DNA of 5,316 nucleotides. Origin: an uncultured bacterium. Its GTDB lineage: Bacteria > Spirochaetota > Brevinematia > DTOW01. Position 1 is the first letter of the stretch. Each line of letters opens with the position of its first letter. Shown in pieces: positions 5,310-5,316 of the stretch. Made by a program: the position numbers and the translations under genes. The DNA lies in the NCBI GenBank assembly GCA_937928175.1, contig CALFVP010000133.1, positions 1 to 5,316 of the forward strand, in the 5' to 3' direction. The notes under the pieces are model-generated. The model had not been told where the DNA came from, made no database searches, and saw only the letters and a list, made by a program, of their open reading frames with translations.

Positions 5310-5316
5310 CCTTCTT

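Noticed and set aside
1..5316. CRISPR array, tRNA, insertion sequence or toxin-antitoxin pair
   Set aside because: No regularly spaced repeats, no cloverleaf-like T-loop sequence, no transposase motif or flanking terminal repeats, and no pair of small overlapping genes were seen.

Overview
The window is a compact, very AT-rich stretch of bacterial DNA that uses the standard code: TGA, TAA and TAG all serve as stops. It encodes a lipoprotein with an N-terminal TPR and, directly after it, an outer-membrane beta-barrel-like protein, so the source is probably a diderm. The relaxed lipobox, low GC and gene set fit a spirochaete-like organism. That placement is inference and has no rRNA support.

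Layout, left to right. (1) The 3' end of an unrecognised plus-strand gene (2-274) runs stop-to-stop into (2) a minus-strand J-domain protein with a shortened DnaJ zinc finger (275-952). (3) A divergent promoter region (about 953-1076) holds an inverted repeat. Its two arms look like back-to-back -35 elements. (4) A plus-strand pair encodes the TPR lipoprotein (1077-2120) and a signal-peptide-bearing beta-barrel protein (2131-3327). (5) A convergent minus-strand gene of the DUF458/YkuK RNase H-like family (3324-3770) overlaps the barrel gene by 4 bp. (6) A 195-bp divergent intergenic region (3771-3965) contains an 11-bp direct repeat with a 21-bp period, a 15-bp near-palindrome and an 8-bp hairpin. 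(7) A plus-strand pair encodes a six-helix DUF624/YesL-like membrane protein (3966-4739) and the RNA 2',3'-cyclic phosphodiesterase ThpR (4743-5279). (8) An intrinsic terminator (5286-5309) closes that operon.

The lipoprotein and barrel are likely co-transcribed and may work together at the outer membrane. The J-domain protein is probably an Hsp70 co-chaperone. The YkuK-like protein and ThpR are both nucleic-acid enzymes by family, but nothing here ties them to one pathway.

The most notable large-scale signal is a reversal of strand composition at the 3771-3965 intergenic region. To its left the plus strand is T-rich, whichever way the genes point. To its right it is A-rich, and same-strand genes switch from T-ending to A-ending codons. 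Other points worth a second look are the single-zinc mini-DnaJ, an EF-hand-like loop in the lipoprotein, and possibly leaderless operon-head genes. I did not find a convincing new defence or mobile system.
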